From Echinometra lucunter (lineage: Eukaryota; Echinodermata; Echinoidea; Camarodonta; Echinometridae), in assembly GCA_029962745.1 (NCBI GenBank), contig CM057158.1:7320179-7384178 (forward strand): DNA of 64,000 nt, in the 5' to 3' direction. Within the stretch, counting starts at the first letter, position 1, and each line of letters opens with the position of its first letter. The notes beneath the pieces are model-generated. The model ran no database searches and was not told the origin of the DNA. It worked only from the letters and a program-made list of their open reading frames with translations. Position numbers and translations under genes: made by a program. Below are positions 61,547-64,000 of the stretch, piece after piece.

Positions 61547-63689
61547 AGTAAATGACCAATAGGAGAAGACTTTTCCCCTCCCTTTCTTCAAAATTGTGGA
61601 GCACCATTCTCCTTCCTATTCCCTGCTATGTGCTTACTGGATGTGTGGGTAGTTATTAAGCACATTTCATGATTTTGTAAACTCGAATTTTATTTTATCG
61701 AATGAATAAAAGTTCAGTATCTCCCACCTTCAAATGAATGCCCCTTTTTGTTACTTGATGAATATGATAGAAATCTAGGGAAGCAAATTATTTCATGGAG
61801 TGGGGAATGAATTTCATCCTTTCGGTTTAAATGAAAAATCAAATTTGATAAAAACGCCTCCTTTGTAATTATAATCATTTTTCATCTGAGCGGGTTTGTA
61901 AACGCATTTAAGTTTGCCAAATTAACCAACAAATTCTATTTAGAGACATGGATATATTACTTAAGGTTTACTATGCGCTGGAAGTTTTTATTAAAGGGAG
62001 AACATAAATAACAGATGAAATATTTCTCTAAACATATACTTTGTTCTGATTAAAGAAAATAAGGAGGGATAAGCATTTATTTCCTTACGAAAATGTTCTG
62101 CGTATTTTTAGAACCTTTGTCCCCTTACTAAGAATATATGAAAGTTTCAAACTCTTATTTTTCTTTGAAATCTTTAAAGAATACCTTGGATACATATTTC
62201 CCCTAAAACCAGGACTCGCCATGTGCTTGTGGAACCTAGAAAGGTCGAGAAGAAATGGTAGTGAGCATGAGTTCACAAAATCATTTTTCCGCCTTCCTTT
62301 TTACCAAGCTTCCTAGAATCCAAATATTTCAGGTGTAACCATGGCATTCAGACCCATGTTTACATTTTCATTTTCACTGTTTTCATTTCAGCAAGGTAAG
62401 AAAATAACCTTGCCAATTACAAGGAATTAAAGCCTTTTACTCCTGTTATTCCGGAAACTTGTGCTGTGCTAAAAAACCAACGCACAAAAGTTCAACATTA
62501 GAGCACTGAAGTTAGGAGGTCGATTTTCTAATCGTGTAAAAACCTCTGTTTTCATGGTTCTTTTTAGGATGTTCTAGTAAATAAGTTTTTGAGGGGTACT
62601 TGAGAAATTTCTTTCTTCTTTTCTTGATTGGTTTTTATCATGCTTGTTTGCAGGTTTCTTCAACACATGTCTTGAATTGACCTGATGACTTTGTAGCGAG
62701 TTTGTAAAGAACTGATGTCGATTCAGCTCAAATAAAGCGTGGAAGTCTATTCTTTGGACATCTCCAACCTTGCTCTGAAAGAGAGTCATTTTGATAAACC
62801 TCATTGCCTCTACTATTTTGATGCGATTGATGGCACAAGAAAAGAAAAACGCGGATGAAAAAGCGAAGGAAAACAAAGCTGAATGGGTGCTGGCTGCCAA
62901 GTGTCAAAAGTTTGGTGGGCTGGTGTGAAGTTTGAACAGCGGATCGTGAAAAACGAAAGAAACTAATGATGTTTTTACGAACTGTTACCACTTGAACAGA
63001 GTCCCTGTTAGAGATGTTTGATGTTTTAGTGTGTGTGGATAAACTTAAACATGCCATTCAGAGAATGACGGGAATAAAGTGGGCCTAATTTACCATTGGT
63101 TAGGGGACAGGGGGAAAAAAAGAATAAGAAGAAAATCTAAACACGAGGGCTTTTCGGCTGTCGAGTCACCGCACGATGGGGCAATCTATTCATCACCGCC
63201 ACCCAAGCAAACTTGAAATTAGGAAAGGATATGAAAATATTACAACCCTAAACGAGATTTATTCTCAAAATATAAGTTGTTTTATTTATGGGCAAATTGA
63301 CAGGTCCCGTCTTGTTGGCTGGTACAAAGAATCTCAGTTATTACGAAGAATGACGAGAAAATATCTAGCTCTAATTTTGATGCTGAATGTTGATGGAGGA
63401 ACATAAAGATTTATGCACCAACCGGCGGCGGTTACAGTCGATGGTTTAAAATGATGAGAGAGATTGTGTTTGGTTGCAAGAAGATGGTGGAAAGACACCA
63501 AAGAGATGAGGCAGTAAAAGTCACATGTCTTGGCCGTGCTGGCAGAGCATGGAGAGATATAGCCAAAAATCAGAAAGATTGAATCAGAAGTAATATTTAC
63601 TCGGAATTCAACAGGGCGCAGCGGCTGGTGTAAATACAGAGCCAAAGCCCCGGAACGTCTAACATCCCCGATTCCTCCTCGTCCTCATG

Positions 63690-63715
63690 CCTCCATCTAT
63701 CTATCTATCTGTCAG

Positions 63716-63750
<35 letters not shown>

Positions 63751-63811
63751 GTCTGTCTGTCTGTCTATCTGTATATCTGTCTATTTATCAGTCTACCTGT
63801 CTATCTATCAG

Positions 63812-63850
<39 letters not shown>

Positions 63851-63888
63851 GTTTATATATGTCTGGCTGTATATCTATTTATCCATCC

Positions 63889-63940
<52 letters not shown>

Positions 63941-63985
63941 CTCCATCTATATACCTGTCTATCTATTTGTCTATTATCCATCAAT
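63690..63985. repeat. (CTAT)n compound microsatellite
   Basis: Roughly 300 bp of CTAT/CTGT units with interruptions continue to near the right edge of the window. Confidence 0.97.
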
Positions 63986-64000
63986 CTATCTTTGTGCTTA

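Larger units (their letters stand above)
46426..64000. other. Region without recognisable gene, 3' of GMDS
   Basis: AT-rich sequence with no protein I recognise. Features seen are listed separately: GA and pyrimidine tracts, small inverted repeats, a SINE, a 63-bp-unit foldback, a promoter-like ATGGCGG site and a terminal CTAT microsatellite. High-complexity islands with CpG (about 53250-53550, 54830-55150, 56440-56640, 58900-59180) might be exons of an unseen gene or regulatory DNA. Confidence 0.6.

Noticed and set aside
60972..61607. 165-codon (+) and 136-codon (-) frames over the foldback
   Set aside because: Both translate the same 63-bp palindromic repeat. Openness follows from the period being a multiple of three.
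62341..62395. Possible first coding exon: ACC-ATGG context, 18 codons, then CAAG-GTAAG donor
   Set aside because: The peptide (MAFRPMFTFSFSLFSF...) is short and low complexity, and no downstream exon is visible. Worth a glance only if transcripts start here.
46426..64000. Search for a forkhead gene next to GMDS, as in vertebrates
   Set aside because: No forkhead motif (KPPYSY) was seen in any frame. Synteny cannot be judged from this window.

Overview
The window is animal genomic DNA. It carries the 3' two thirds of one intron-rich gene on the + strand, GMDS (GDP-mannose 4,6-dehydratase), followed by about 17 kb in which I recognise no gene. Eight coding exons were placed by matching GMDS family motifs and requiring AG/GT splice borders. 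Their lengths (110, 193, 105, 128, 119, 97, 69 and 63 nt) join without a frame break into 293 residues ending at a TAG at 45764-45766. The missing N-terminus (about 80 residues, with the Rossmann glycine motif) must lie left of the window. The protein character, the AT-rich introns, the many short terminal-inverted-repeat elements and the poly-G/poly-C tracts suggest a marine invertebrate deuterostome, most likely an echinoderm such as a sea urchin. That taxon call is inference.

Layout: 1-3211 is intron upstream of the first visible exon and holds a decayed LINE tail and a poly-C tandem duplication. From 3212 to 12931 there are four exons (YGDLTD, TSE, YGAAK and RDWGHAKDY regions). Their introns carry a roughly 420-bp TIR family, a degenerate telomere-like tract, a nested TIR element and a decayed duplicate of the second exon. 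From 12932 to 25356 there is one exon at 19211 and one at 25357, with a Penelope-like element remnant that splits a minisatellite, several MITE copies, a hAT-like element with an 8-bp target-site duplication and a roughly 700-bp TIR element. From 25454 to 44306 is an 18.9-kb intron with another hAT-like element, a six-copy minisatellite, GATA repeats, MITEs and several high-complexity islands that look like candidate enhancers. From 44307 to 45766 are the last two exons, preceded by a near-duplicate of the terminal exon with its own acceptor. The 3' UTR contains a three-copy tandem repeat with a MITE inserted in it.

From about 46.4 kb to 64 kb I find no convincing gene. It contains a tRNA-derived SINE (minus strand, 59.3-59.55 kb), a long foldback built of 63-bp units (61.2-61.55 kb), a CpG-containing AAAATGGCGG promoter-like site (53.4 kb), two unassigned open stretches and a CTAT microsatellite at the right edge.

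GMDS makes GDP-4-keto-6-deoxymannose, the first committed intermediate of de novo GDP-fucose synthesis. No partner gene of that pathway is visible. I did not find an undescribed multi-gene system. The most interesting points are two independent partial exon duplications in GMDS, the 63-bp-unit foldback, nested mobile elements that allow relative dating, and possible long-range regulatory islands.
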